Source: Collinsella sp. (GTDB lineage Bacteria; Actinomycetota; Coriobacteriia; Coriobacteriales; Coriobacteriaceae). Taken from it: DNA of 10,772 nucleotides. Of this stretch, positions 4,512 through 10,772 are shown one piece after another. The stretch covers positions 1-10,772 of the forward strand of contig JAGZQF010000044.1 of the NCBI GenBank assembly GCA_018382295.1, read 5' to 3'. Position 1 is the first letter of the stretch. Every line of letters begins with the position of its first letter. Made by a program: the position numbers and the translations under genes. Below the pieces are notes generated by a model that searched no databases, had not been told where the DNA came from, and saw only the letters and a list, made by a program, of their open reading frames with translations.

Positions 4512-6647
4512 ATGCCCGACGACCGTAACGACAACAATTCCCAGACTCCCCGGGAGCCTAAGATCCCGGGGATGCCCGGAGGCAAGAAGCCCACGCGTAC
4601 GGGTTGGCTGTATTTTATTTTGGCTTGCGCACTTCTGGGCTACGCCTTCTTTAACATGGGCTCCGGCTTTGCCAATTCCAGCAATACCGTAAAGCTCGCA
4701 ACGAGCGAGATGGTGAGCGCCATCAAGCAGGATCGCGTCGAAGATCTGACCTATACGGTTCAAGACGGAAGCGTGACGGGTCATTACTGGAAGACGAAGA
4801 AGGACAAGGGCGATACGAGCGAGCTCAAGAGCTTCTCCTCGACCTATGTCGGCTCCGATTCGCTTGCTGAGCTCATGGCGGAGCACCCCGACACTAAGTA
4901 CATCGTCAACACCAACGATCCCGATTTTTGGGGCGACTTGGCGATGAGTGTGCTTCCGACGATCGCCCTTATCGCCATCATGTTCTACTTTATGCGCCAG
5001 ATGATGGGCGCCAACAACAGGAACATGCAGTTTGGCAAGACCAACGCCAAGACCAACGAGGCCACGCGCCCCAAGGTCAAGTTTGAAGACGTTGCCGGCG
5101 TGGACGAGGCAGTCGAGGAGCTCGAGGAGATCCGTGACTTTTTGAGCGATCCGGATCGCTATCGCAAGCTGGGCGCCAAGATCCCGCGTGGCGTGTTGCT
5201 GGTTGGCCCTCCGGGCACCGGGAAAACGCTGCTGGCCAAGGCCGTTGCCGGCGAGGCGGGCGTGCCGTTCTTTAGCATCTCGGGCTCTGACTTTGTGGAG
5301 ATGTTCGTGGGCGTCGGCGCCAGCCGCGTGCGCGACCTCTTTAAGGAGGCCAAGTCTCAGGCCCCGTCGATCATCTTCATCGATGAGATCGACGCCGTGG
5401 GACGTCAGCGCGGAGCCGGCTTGGGCGGCGGTCACGACGAGCGCGAGCAGACGCTCAACCAGCTGCTGGTCGAGATGGACGGTTTTGAGGAGAGCGAGTC
5501 GGTCATCCTGATCGCTGCGACCAACCGCCCTGACATTCTGGATCCGGCGCTGCTGCGTCCCGGCCGTTTTGACCGTCAGGTTACGGTCGACCGTCCGGAC
5601 GTGAAGGGCCGCGAGCAGATCTTGCGCGTGCATGCCGAGAACAAGCCGATGGACGAGGACGTTAAGTTTGAGAAGCTCGCCCAGATGACCGTTGGCTTTA
5701 CCGGCGCCGACCTGGCGAACTTGCTCAATGAGTCTGCACTGTTGGCTGCCCGCCGCCATCGTTCCGTGATCTCGATGGACGAGGTCGAGGAATCGATGGA
5801 GCGCGTGATTGCCGGACCGCAGCGCAAGGGTCGCGTGATGACCGAGGCCGAGCGCACCGCGATTGCCTACCACGAGAGCGGTCACGCTTTGGTGGGCCAT
5901 ATCCTGGAGCACTCCGATCCGGTCCACAAGATCTCGATCGTCAGCCGCGGTCAGGCCCTGGGCTACACGCTGCAGCTTCCGCAGGAGGACCACTTCCTCA
6001 AGACCAAGAACGAGATGCTCGACGAGCTTGCCGTGTTCTTGGGCGGTCGCGTTGCCGAGGAGCTCATGTGCGACGACATCACGTCGGGCGCGAGCAACGA
6101 TCTGGAGCGCGCGACCAAGATGGCGCGCGAGATGGTCACACGTCTGGGCATGAGCGAGGAGCTGGGCACGCAGGTCTTTGGCGAGGCGCAGCATCAGGTG
6201 TTCCTTGGTCGCGATTACGCCGATCACCAGGATTACTCCGAGGAGACGGCGCGTCGCATTGATATCGAGGTTCAGCGCATCATGCGCGAGGCCCATCGTC
6301 GTGCTGTCGAGATCCTGGATGCCCGTCGCGATCAGCTCGATCTGATGGCGAAGGTGCTGCTCGAGCGCGAGACCGTCGAGGGCGATGCCGTGAATGCCCT
6401 GCTCGATAACGAGTGGGACGCCTACCTTGAGCGCGAGGACGATATCCTGGCGGCCAAGGAGGAGCGCAACGCCAAGGCTGCCGGCATGCCGACCAAGAAG
6501 CGTGCGCCTCGTATGAGCGAGGAGGAGCTGGCGGCCGATGCCGCCGCATTTGCGCAGGCGGCTATGCAGGAGGATGCCGAAGCCGCATCCGATGATGCTG
6601 ACGATGACCATGCCGTCGTCGATGCCGACACCGACGCCGACAAATAG
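4512..6647 (+). CDS. ftsH: ATP-dependent zinc metalloprotease FtsH
   Basis: Membrane-anchored AAA+ protease that unfolds and degrades membrane and short-lived cytoplasmic proteins as a hexamer. The 711 residues run: TM1 (about 32-49), an extracytoplasmic domain (about 50-140), and TM2 (about 143-161). The AAA module has Walker A GPPGTGKT (232-239), pore loop FVEMFVG (261-267), Walker B IIFIDEID (287-294), and second region of homology (about 336-355) with arginine fingers R349 and R352. The peptidase has the zinc motif HESGH (454-458) and third ligand D530 in SGASND. After a helical region the last 50 or so residues are Ala-rich and very acidic, with many Asp, a common variable FtsH tail. The ribosome binding site GGAGG (4495-4499) lies in the end of hpt at a long spacing of 12 bases, consistent with coupling to hpt translation. 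Confidence 0.98.
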   Translation: MPDDRNDNNSQTPREPKIPGMPGGKKPTRTGWLYFILACALLGYAFFNMGSGFANSSNTVKLATSEMVSAIKQDRVEDLTYTVQDGSVTGHYWKTKKDKGDTSELKSFSSTYVGSDSLAELMAEHPDTKYIVNTNDPDFWGDLAMSVLPTIALIAIMFYFMRQMMGANNRNMQFGKTNAKTNEATRPKVKFEDVAGVDEAVEELEEIRDFLSDPDRYRKLGAKIPRGVLLVGPPGTGKTLLAKAVAGEAGVPFFSISGSDFVEMFVGVGASRVRDLFKEAKSQAPSIIFIDEIDAVGRQRGAGLGGGHDEREQTLNQLLVEMDGFEESESVILIAATNRPDILDPALLRPGRFDRQVTVDRPDVKGREQILRVHAENKPMDEDVKFEKLAQMTVGFTGADLANLLNESALLAARRHRSVISMDEVEESMERVIAGPQRKGRVMTEAERTAIAYHESGHALVGHILEHSDPVHKISIVSRGQALGYTLQLPQEDHFLKTKNEMLDELAVFLGGRVAEELMCDDITSGASNDLERATKMAREMVTRLGMSEELGTQVFGEAQHQVFLGRDYADHQDYSEETARRIDIEVQRIMREAHRRAVEILDARRDQLDLMAKVLLERETVEGDAVNALLDNEWDAYLEREDDILAAKEERNAKAAGMPTKKRAPRMSEEELAADAAAFAQAAMQEDAEAASDDADDDHAVVDADTDADK

Positions 6648-6658
6648 TCTTTGTGGCG

Positions 6659-6697
6659 AAAGCCTCCGCGGGGAAACCTGCGGAGGCTTTTTCTTTT
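6659..6697 (+). terminator. Intrinsic terminator of the hpt-ftsH unit
   Basis: AAAGCCTCCGC (6659-6669) pairs perfectly with GCGGAGGCTTT (6680-6690), 11 bp, around a 10-base loop that can pair further through GG and CC. A T-rich tail covers 6688-6697. It begins 12 bases after the ftsH stop. Confidence 0.93.
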
Positions 6698-6715
6698 GAG
6701 CGATATGGGGCCGTC

Positions 6716-6777
6716 TGTTGATTGGGGACAGACTTAAATGAGCATTTTCACGCATTTAAGTCTGTCCCCAATCAACA
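6716..6777. repeat. 25-bp perfect palindrome with a GGGGACAGAC motif
   Basis: Arms 6716-6740 and 6753-6777 are perfect inverted copies separated by 12 bases (6741-6752). Each arm contains TTGGGGACAGAC and then TTAAATG. It lies just after the ftsH terminator and ends 30 bp before the aminotransferase -10. With a 12-base loop and no T run it is not a terminator. It looks like a mobile or repetitive intergenic palindrome (REP or MITE type). The GGGGACAGAC core recalls repeats linked to REP-associated tyrosine transposases, but no transposase and no clear GTRG foot are here, so the family is inferred. An ATG inside it (6738) is in frame with the aminotransferase and could mislead start prediction. 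Confidence 0.85.
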
Positions 6778-6806
6778 TTGCTGCGGCACTTTGCTCGGCT
6801 AAAGCG

Positions 6807-6812
6807 TACAAT
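6807..6812 (+). promoter_or_regulatory. Candidate -10 element for the aminotransferase gene
   Basis: TACAAT within GCGTACAAT lies 24 nt before the chosen start. The same 9-mer precedes the PHP gene at 8141-8149. No good -35 is found; the position a -35 would take is just downstream of the palindrome at 6716-6777. Confidence 0.4.
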
Positions 6813-6836
6813 AGCGCCTATGCGAAAGGGGAACAG

Positions 6837-8027
6837 ATGATCAACGAAACTATGTATGCTCGCGGTGCGGAAAGCTCCATCATCCGTGAGATTTTTAGCT
6901 ATGGCCTTGAGCGCAAGGCGCAGATCGGTGCGGAAAACGTATTCGATTTTTCGCTGGGCAATCCGAGCGTTCCGGCACCCGCTGCTGTGGCTGAGTCGAT
7001 TAAGAAGGCCCTGGAGCTGCCGAGCGACCAGCTGCACGGCTACACGCCCGCACCGGGCCTGCCGCAATGTCGTGCCGCTGTGGCCGAATCGCTCAACCGC
7101 CGCTTTGGCACGAGCTATGAGGGCAAAGACGTATTTATGACGGTGGGTGCCGCGGCTTCGCTCACCTGCACGCTTAACGCCGTTACGAACCCGGGCGACG
7201 AGGTTATTGTTATCGCCCCGTACTTTCCGGAGTATCGCGTTTGGATTGAGAAGGCCGGCTGTACGTGTGTTGAGGCGCTCGCCGATGAAGATACGTTCCA
7301 GCTGAGCGTGGACAACGTGCTCAAGGCGATCAGCGATAAGACGGCGGCCGTCATCATTGACTCTCCCAACAATCCGACCGGTGCCGTATATACATGCGAC
7401 ACGCTGACGCGACTGGCCAATGTTCTGCGCGAGGCCAACGCTCAGCGCGATCCCGAGAATCCGATTATGCTCATCTCGGATGAGCCGTACCGCGAGATTG
7501 TGTACGGTGCCGAGGTGCCTTGGGTGCCCTCGATCTACGAGCACACCATCGTGTGCTACTCGTATTCCAAGTCGCTGTCGCTGCCGGGTGAGCGCGTGGG
7601 GTGGATCTTGGTTCCCAACACCAATCCGCAGGCTGCCCGTCTGATGCCGGCTGTTGCGGGTGCTGCCCGTACGCTAGGTTTTGTATGCGCACCGGCACTC
7701 TTCCAGCGCGTAATCATCGATTGCATCGATGAGCCGAGCGATGTCGAGGCCTATGCGCGCAACCGCACCGCGCTTACCGACGCACTAGCGGAGTACGGCT
7801 ACACCTATGTTGAGCCGGATGGTGCATTCTACCTGTGGGTGAAGGCGCTGGAGCCCGATGCGAATGCGTTCTGTGAGCGCGCGAAGAAGTATGAGCTGCT
7901 TGCGGTGCCTTCGGACAGCTTCGGCATGCCGGGCTGGTTCCGCCTTGGCTACTGCGTGAGCTACGAGACTATCGTCAACTCACTGCCCGCCTGGAAGCAG
8001 CTGGCCGACGAGTATCGTCAAAAGTAA
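6837..8027 (+). CDS. PLP-dependent class I/II aminotransferase
   Basis: A 396-residue fold-type I aminotransferase of the aspartate-aminotransferase superfamily (COG0436 type). It moves amino groups between an amino acid and a keto acid in the cytoplasm; the substrate cannot be named from sequence. Visible hallmarks are the N-terminal DFSLGNPSVPAP (37-48), Y69 in HGYTPAPG, and SPNNPTG (176-182). Also present are SDEPYRE (214-220) with D215 for the PLP ring nitrogen, the Schiff-base lysine K245 in SYSKSLSLPGERVG, and R369 in WFRL for the substrate carboxylate. All key residues are present. The start at 6837 is supported by GAAAGGGGA five bases upstream and by the family N-terminus. The longer in-frame ATG at 6738 lies in the repeat and adds 33 unrelated residues. 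It is probably transcribed alone. Confidence 0.95.
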   Translation: MINETMYARGAESSIIREIFSYGLERKAQIGAENVFDFSLGNPSVPAPAAVAESIKKALELPSDQLHGYTPAPGLPQCRAAVAESLNRRFGTSYEGKDVFMTVGAAASLTCTLNAVTNPGDEVIVIAPYFPEYRVWIEKAGCTCVEALADEDTFQLSVDNVLKAISDKTAAVIIDSPNNPTGAVYTCDTLTRLANVLREANAQRDPENPIMLISDEPYREIVYGAEVPWVPSIYEHTIVCYSYSKSLSLPGERVGWILVPNTNPQAARLMPAVAGAARTLGFVCAPALFQRVIIDCIDEPSDVEAYARNRTALTDALAEYGYTYVEPDGAFYLWVKALEPDANAFCERAKKYELLAVPSDSFGMPGWFRLGYCVSYETIVNSLPAWKQLADEYRQK

Positions 8028-8043
8028 AGCGCTCTGCTTACAA

Positions 8044-8059
8044 TGTTTTACGTGAAACG
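8044..8059 (+). promoter_or_regulatory. parS-like candidate ParB-binding site
   Basis: TGTTTTACGTGAAACG matches the conserved chromosomal parS sequence TGTTTCACGTGAAACA at 14 of 16 positions. It differs at position 6 (T for C) and at the last base. The ACGTGAAAC half is intact, so one half-site is close to ideal and the other carries the change. It is in the intergenic spacer 16 bp after the aminotransferase stop. Origin-proximal gene neighbours agree with a parS location. One degenerate copy could also be chance. Confidence 0.45.
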
Positions 8060-8086
8060 GGGTTTGGTTTTAAGCCAGACCCCGTT
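8056..8086 (+). other. Stem-loop downstream of the aminotransferase gene
   Basis: AACGGGGTTTGG (8056-8067) pairs with CCAGACCCCGTT (8075-8086) through 12 pairs, one of them G-U, with loop TTTTAAG. Only GTCATGG follows, so there is no U tract. It may be a weak terminator or an mRNA 3'-end structure. Its left arm overlaps the last bases of the parS-like site. Confidence 0.5.
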
Positions 8087-8120
8087 GTCATGGACGTTGT
8101 GTCGTTGGGATGGAGCGGTT

Positions 8121-8149
8121 TTACGACCATCGAATGCTATGCGTACAAT
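8121..8149 (+). promoter_or_regulatory. Candidate promoter of the PHP phosphoesterase gene
   Basis: TACAAT (8144-8149) within GCGTACAAT lies 37 nt before the start codon. TTACGA (8121-8126) is at a 17-base spacing but matches only three of six bases of TTGACA. A second TACAAT at 8039-8044 is also in this spacer but farther from the gene. Confidence 0.4.
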
Positions 8150-8186
8150 GAATATAAGCGACGGCCGTGCCAGATAAGGAGACCTG

Positions 8187-9008
8187 ATGCCCTACCTGCT
8201 TTCTTGTGACATTCATACCCATACGATGTTCTCTGCGCATGCATATTCGACCATTGAGGAGAATGTGTACTGGGCGGCAGAGCGTGGTCTGCAGGTGCTC
8301 GGATCTGCCGACCATTTGAGCTCTATGGTTACGGCTTGCCCCAATGACCTGCGCAGTTACCAGTTCTTTATCAACCAGGATATCTGGCCGCGCATTTGGA
8401 GCGGCGTGCTGGTGCTGCGTGGTGCCGAGGCCGATATCGTTTCGCTGGACGGAAGCTTGTTTGGCGAGGACACTCCTGTCACGCTCGATATTGCCGGCGA
8501 TTCGTACAGCCGTCAGCATTCGCTGTTCGATTTGGTTACGCGTAATTTGGATTATTTGGTTGCGAGCGTGCATAATCCGCAGATTGCTGAGGGCGCGACG
8601 CTGGCCCAGACGACCGAGATGTATATCAATGCCCTGGAGCACCCCAAGGTGTTCATGCTGGGTCACACGGGGCGTTCGGGCGTGCCGTTCGATATCGACG
8701 AGGTGCTGTTGGCAGCTAAGGCCAAGCACAAGATTATCGAGATCAACAACCATAGTCTTGAACACGGTGTCGACACTGAGCATTGGGCCGTATGCCGCAA
8801 GATTGCCGAGCGCTGCGCCGAGCTGGGCGTGGGCATTGGCGTGTCGACCGATGCCCACATTGGCATGGCCATTGGCAAGCTCGATCACGCGCGCAAGATG
8901 CTCGACGAGATTCACTTCCCACTGGATTTGATCGTGACGCGCGACCGCGAGACGCTGCTGTGCGAGATGGCGGCAGCCGGCGTGTGCGATCTGCGCAATG
9001 GGATGTAG
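8187..9008 (+). CDS. PHP-domain phosphoesterase, YcdX-like
   Basis: A 273-residue polymerase-and-histidinol-phosphatase (PHP) domain protein, close in layout to the trinuclear-zinc phosphatase YcdX. Metal-binding motifs run in order: DIHTHTMFSAHAYST (8-22), SADHLS (40-45), the acidic GAEADI (79-84), SVHNP (about 127-131), LGHTG (about 158-162), the segment EINNHSLE, and STDAHIG near the C-terminus. All are present, so a metal-dependent phosphatase or phosphodiesterase activity on a small cytoplasmic substrate is likely. The true substrate is unknown. The start has AAGGAGA five bases upstream. It has its own candidate promoter and a terminator at 9029-9060, so it appears monocistronic. Confidence 0.93.
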   Translation: MPYLLSCDIHTHTMFSAHAYSTIEENVYWAAERGLQVLGSADHLSSMVTACPNDLRSYQFFINQDIWPRIWSGVLVLRGAEADIVSLDGSLFGEDTPVTLDIAGDSYSRQHSLFDLVTRNLDYLVASVHNPQIAEGATLAQTTEMYINALEHPKVFMLGHTGRSGVPFDIDEVLLAAKAKHKIIEINNHSLEHGVDTEHWAVCRKIAERCAELGVGIGVSTDAHIGMAIGKLDHARKMLDEIHFPLDLIVTRDRETLLCEMAAAGVCDLRNGM

Positions 9009-9028
9009 CGGAGTTTATAAACCAAGCG

Positions 9029-9060
9029 AAGGGGGCGGCCCAGGCGGGTCGCCCCCTTTC
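9029..9060 (+). terminator. Terminator of the PHP gene, between convergent genes
   Basis: AAGGGGGCGGCCC (9029-9041) pairs with GGGTCGCCCCCTT (9046-9058) through 13 pairs including one G-U, around an AGGC loop. It is followed by a short T-rich tail (TTTCTTG). The rlmD-like gene ends at 9087 on the opposite strand; on that strand the hairpin has only a poor T-rich flank, so it serves the plus-strand gene better. Confidence 0.85.
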
Positions 9061-9086
9061 TTGTCCCAAAAATCTACTGAGGTTGG

Positions 9087-10532
9087 TTAGCGGCGTTCGA
9101 GGACCGCTACGGTTTCGGTGTGGTCGGTGTGAGGGAACATGTCGACTGGCGTGATCTTGAGCAGGCGATAGCCTCCGTCGAGGAGCTGGTGCAGGTCGCG
9201 CTCTTGGGTCACGGGGTTGCAGCTGATATAGGTGATGCGGCGCGGCTTAAGTGCGCAGGCAGCTTCGAGGAACTTGGGCGTGGAGCCGGCGCGCGGCGGG
9301 TCGATGGAAAGAACGTCGACGCGTTCGTTGTTGTCGGCGGCATCCAGGATGTAGTCGGTGGCGTCGTCGGCCATAAACCAAGCGCTGCGGGTGAGGCCGT
9401 TGAGCTCGGCATTGCGACGTGCGTCGGCAATGCCCGCCGGGTTGCGCTCAACGCCGAGCAGCATAATGCCGATACCCTTGTTCTGGGCATCTTTAGCTGC
9501 GCAAAGACCGATGGTACCGCTGCCACAGTAGGCATCCATGAGCACATCGCCCTGGTGCAAATCCATGCCGTCGATAGCGAGCTGATAGAGCAGCTCGGTC
9601 TGTTGCGGGTTGGTCTGATAAAACGCGGTGGGGGAGATGTCGAATTCGCAGCCGAGCAGCTGGTCGCGCATGCATTCGGCGCCATACACGATGCGGGTTT
9701 CCTCGCCGAGGATGGCGTTGCCGGGGCGTCCGTTGATGTTTTGGGCGACGGTGACGATGCGCGGATCGAGTGCGGCGACAGCCTCAAAGAACTCCTGCGC
9801 ATGCGGCAAGTCGCGCTGAGCGGTCACGAGCGTGACCATGACCTGGTCGGTACGCCAACCGCAGCGGACGACGGCATAGCGAAGCAAACCAAGATGCTTG
9901 TCCTCATTAAAGGCGGGAATATGCAGCCGCTCAGCTTCGCGTGCGATGCCGTTGAGAATCTGACGGGCACCCGGTGCCTCGACAGGACACTCGGGTACGG
10001 CAACGATCTTGTGCGTGCCGCGCTCAAAGAAACCGCAACGGACAGCACCCTCCTTGCCGGGAGCAAAGGGAGTGGCAGCCTTATGACGAAAGCCACGCGG
10101 CGCGGGATATTTACCCGGGTCGCCCAGGGTGACGCCCATACCACGAATGGGGTCGACGCTAATACCCTCACGCTCGCAAAGCGAAGCAAAAAGCTCCTCC
10201 ATAGCAGCCTGCTTAGCAGCGAGCTGCTTCTTATAAGGACGATTGAGCGCCGTGCATCCGCCACAAGCTCTCATGATGGAACAGGGAGATTTGGGATCCA
10301 CAGCCTTACGCGCAGGCGAAACCGGATCTTTATGCGGACGCTTGGAGCGAGTCTGAGACGCTTTGTCTCCGCCTCGACGAGAGTCAGAACGCTTGGTCTT
10401 AGCCCTGCTCTTGGCCGATTTGCTTTTTGCAGCTTTAGAAGACTTGGATTTCGTAGAAGATTTCTCCTCCGACCCCTCAGCTGCTTCGATCAAAGCACGA
10501 CGAGCCTTACGCTCCGCACGAGATTCTGCCAT
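9087..10532 (-). CDS. rlmD: 23S rRNA (uracil-C5)-methyltransferase, RlmD/RumA family
   Basis: SAM-dependent enzyme that methylates uracil C5 in RNA. The family is RlmD/RlmCD/TrmA-like, so the exact target (U1939 and/or U747, or tRNA U54) is not certain. At 481 residues it carries four cysteines placed like the RumA 4Fe-4S cluster: C84, C90, C93 and C182. The methyltransferase part has QTNPQQ (306-311), the SAM loop DAYCGSGT (333-340), DPPRAG (411-416), nucleophile C438 in SCNP, and E473 in HTDHTETV. The first 80 residues are a low-complexity Lys, Ser, Arg and Ala tail in place of the usual TRAM domain, possibly binding RNA. The start is the only good one; its binding site (GTGGGG) is weak. 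It lies 20 bp after the stop of the partial upstream gene and may be co-transcribed with it. Confidence 0.94.
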   Translation of the reverse strand: MAESRAERKARRALIEAAEGSEEKSSTKSKSSKAAKSKSAKSRAKTKRSDSRRGGDKASQTRSKRPHKDPVSPARKAVDPKSPCSIMRACGGCTALNRPYKKQLAAKQAAMEELFASLCEREGISVDPIRGMGVTLGDPGKYPAPRGFRHKAATPFAPGKEGAVRCGFFERGTHKIVAVPECPVEAPGARQILNGIAREAERLHIPAFNEDKHLGLLRYAVVRCGWRTDQVMVTLVTAQRDLPHAQEFFEAVAALDPRIVTVAQNINGRPGNAILGEETRIVYGAECMRDQLLGCEFDISPTAFYQTNPQQTELLYQLAIDGMDLHQGDVLMDAYCGSGTIGLCAAKDAQNKGIGIMLLGVERNPAGIADARRNAELNGLTRSAWFMADDATDYILDAADNNERVDVLSIDPPRAGSTPKFLEAACALKPRRITYISCNPVTQERDLHQLLDGGYRLLKITPVDMFPHTDHTETVAVLERR

Positions 10533-10552
10533 GAATTAACCCCACTAATTTA

Positions 10553-10772
10553 TTAATTTAAAGCTACAAGCATTGTACCGTGCCAAGCCAACAGACGATA
10601 TGCAAGCGGTTTATTGGTATCAGTGATAGGTACAACGATGATTGCCCGCTGGGCTCCGGGGCGGGGGTTAAGTTTAGGCTCTGTTAGACCAGGATTGACA
10701 TACATGTGTCCCCACGGTGCCATATCTTTGACCCCGTAGACCGCGATGATGGGGGCAGCATGAACGCCGAAG
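10553..10772 (-). CDS. C-terminus of an unrecognised protein, cut by the window edge
   Basis: The minus strand is open from the right edge for 72 codons and ends in two adjacent stop codons, TAA TAA. The reading begins FGVHAAPIIAVYGVKDMAPW and ends AYRLLAWHGTMLVALN; the middle includes AQRAIIVVPITDTNK, which looks like a beta strand in a folded domain. I do not recognise the family. The frame is longer than the other five across this stretch, has balanced protein-like composition, and points the same way as the rlmD-like gene, whose start is 20 bp beyond. The start codon lies outside the window. One competing plus-strand frame is open for about 57 codons, so the call is moderate. Confidence 0.55.
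   Translation of the reverse strand, partial: FGVHAAPIIAVYGVKDMAPWGHMYVNPGLTEPKLNPRPGAQRAIIVVPITDTNKPLAYRLLAWHGTMLVALN
10572..10577 (-). promoter_or_regulatory. Candidate internal -10 element for the rlmD-like gene
   Basis: Minus-strand TACAAT (in GGTACAAT) lies 39 nt before the start at 10532, the same distance as for the gene at 158-625. It is inside the last codons of the partial upstream gene, so it would be an internal promoter. No good -35 is visible. Confidence 0.3.

Noticed and set aside
4386..6755. 789-codon minus-strand open frame opposite hpt and ftsH
   Set aside because: It mirrors ftsH and arises from GC-rich codon bias. The translation has no domain, is full of His, Leu and Arg runs, and ftsH on the other strand is unambiguous.
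8121..8915. 264-codon minus-strand open frame opposite the PHP gene
   Set aside because: The PHP metal-binding motifs are clear on the plus strand; the antisense reading has no recognisable feature.
9120..10556. 478-codon plus-strand open frame opposite the rlmD-like gene
   Set aside because: Antisense shadow: the rlmD-like frame contains all catalytic and iron-sulfur motifs, while this one has none and its start lacks a ribosome binding site.
10705..10714. TGTGTCCCCA as another copy of the GGGGACA repeat motif
   Set aside because: It lies within the partial coding frame at the right edge, matches only 8 bases, and shows no inverted partner nearby.

Overview
The window looks like a chromosomal housekeeping stretch of a GC-rich Gram-positive bacterium. 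I infer a member of the Coriobacteriia (Actinomycetota), probably close to Collinsella. This rests on protein style, GC-rich third codon positions in the core genes, Shine-Dalgarno (SD) led starts, and the tilS-hpt-ftsH cluster beside a YycJ/WalJ-type hydrolase. No rRNA, tRNA or species-diagnostic sequence is present, so the assignment is inference. No CRISPR array, transposase, phage module or obvious defence system was found.

Layout. Positions 1-93 are the end of an unseen upstream transcript closed by a strong terminator. A more AT-rich accessory-looking stretch follows (about 94-900): a lineage-specific tail-anchored membrane protein on the minus strand (158-625) and a long leader before a small heat shock protein (903-1334, +). 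The leader holds an AT-rich inverted repeat and a small hairpin over the ribosome binding site. A 20-bp-stem bidirectional terminator separates it from the convergent metallo-beta-lactamase-fold hydrolase gene (1417-2226, -). That gene is divergent from tilS (2275-3813, +), followed by hpt (3962-4510) and ftsH (4512-6647), the last two tightly coupled. A terminator, a 25-bp perfect palindrome carrying a GGGGACAGAC motif, and a promoter-like site lead to a class I/II aminotransferase (6837-8027, +). Its downstream spacer contains a 14/16 match to the ParB-binding parS site. A PHP-domain phosphoesterase (8187-9008, +) ends at a terminator facing the convergent rlmD-like 23S rRNA uracil methyltransferase gene (9087-10532, -). 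The C-terminus of one more minus-strand gene (10553-10772, partial) runs off the right edge just upstream of it.

Function together. TilS (tRNA-Ile lysidine synthetase), Hpt (purine salvage) and FtsH (membrane AAA+ protease) form a gene block that in Bacillus and many other Gram-positive bacteria lies near the replication origin; yycJ/walJ is also origin-proximal in Bacillus. That context makes the parS-like site more believable. A TACAAT hexamer recurs 24-39 nt upstream of five start codons and is probably the local -10 element.

Best items for a second look: the parS-like site, the GGGGACAGAC palindrome (which also creates a false upstream start for the aminotransferase), the hsp20 leader, the unrecognised partial gene at the right edge, the altered AHxxDDQxET motif of TilS, and the unrecognised tail-anchored protein.
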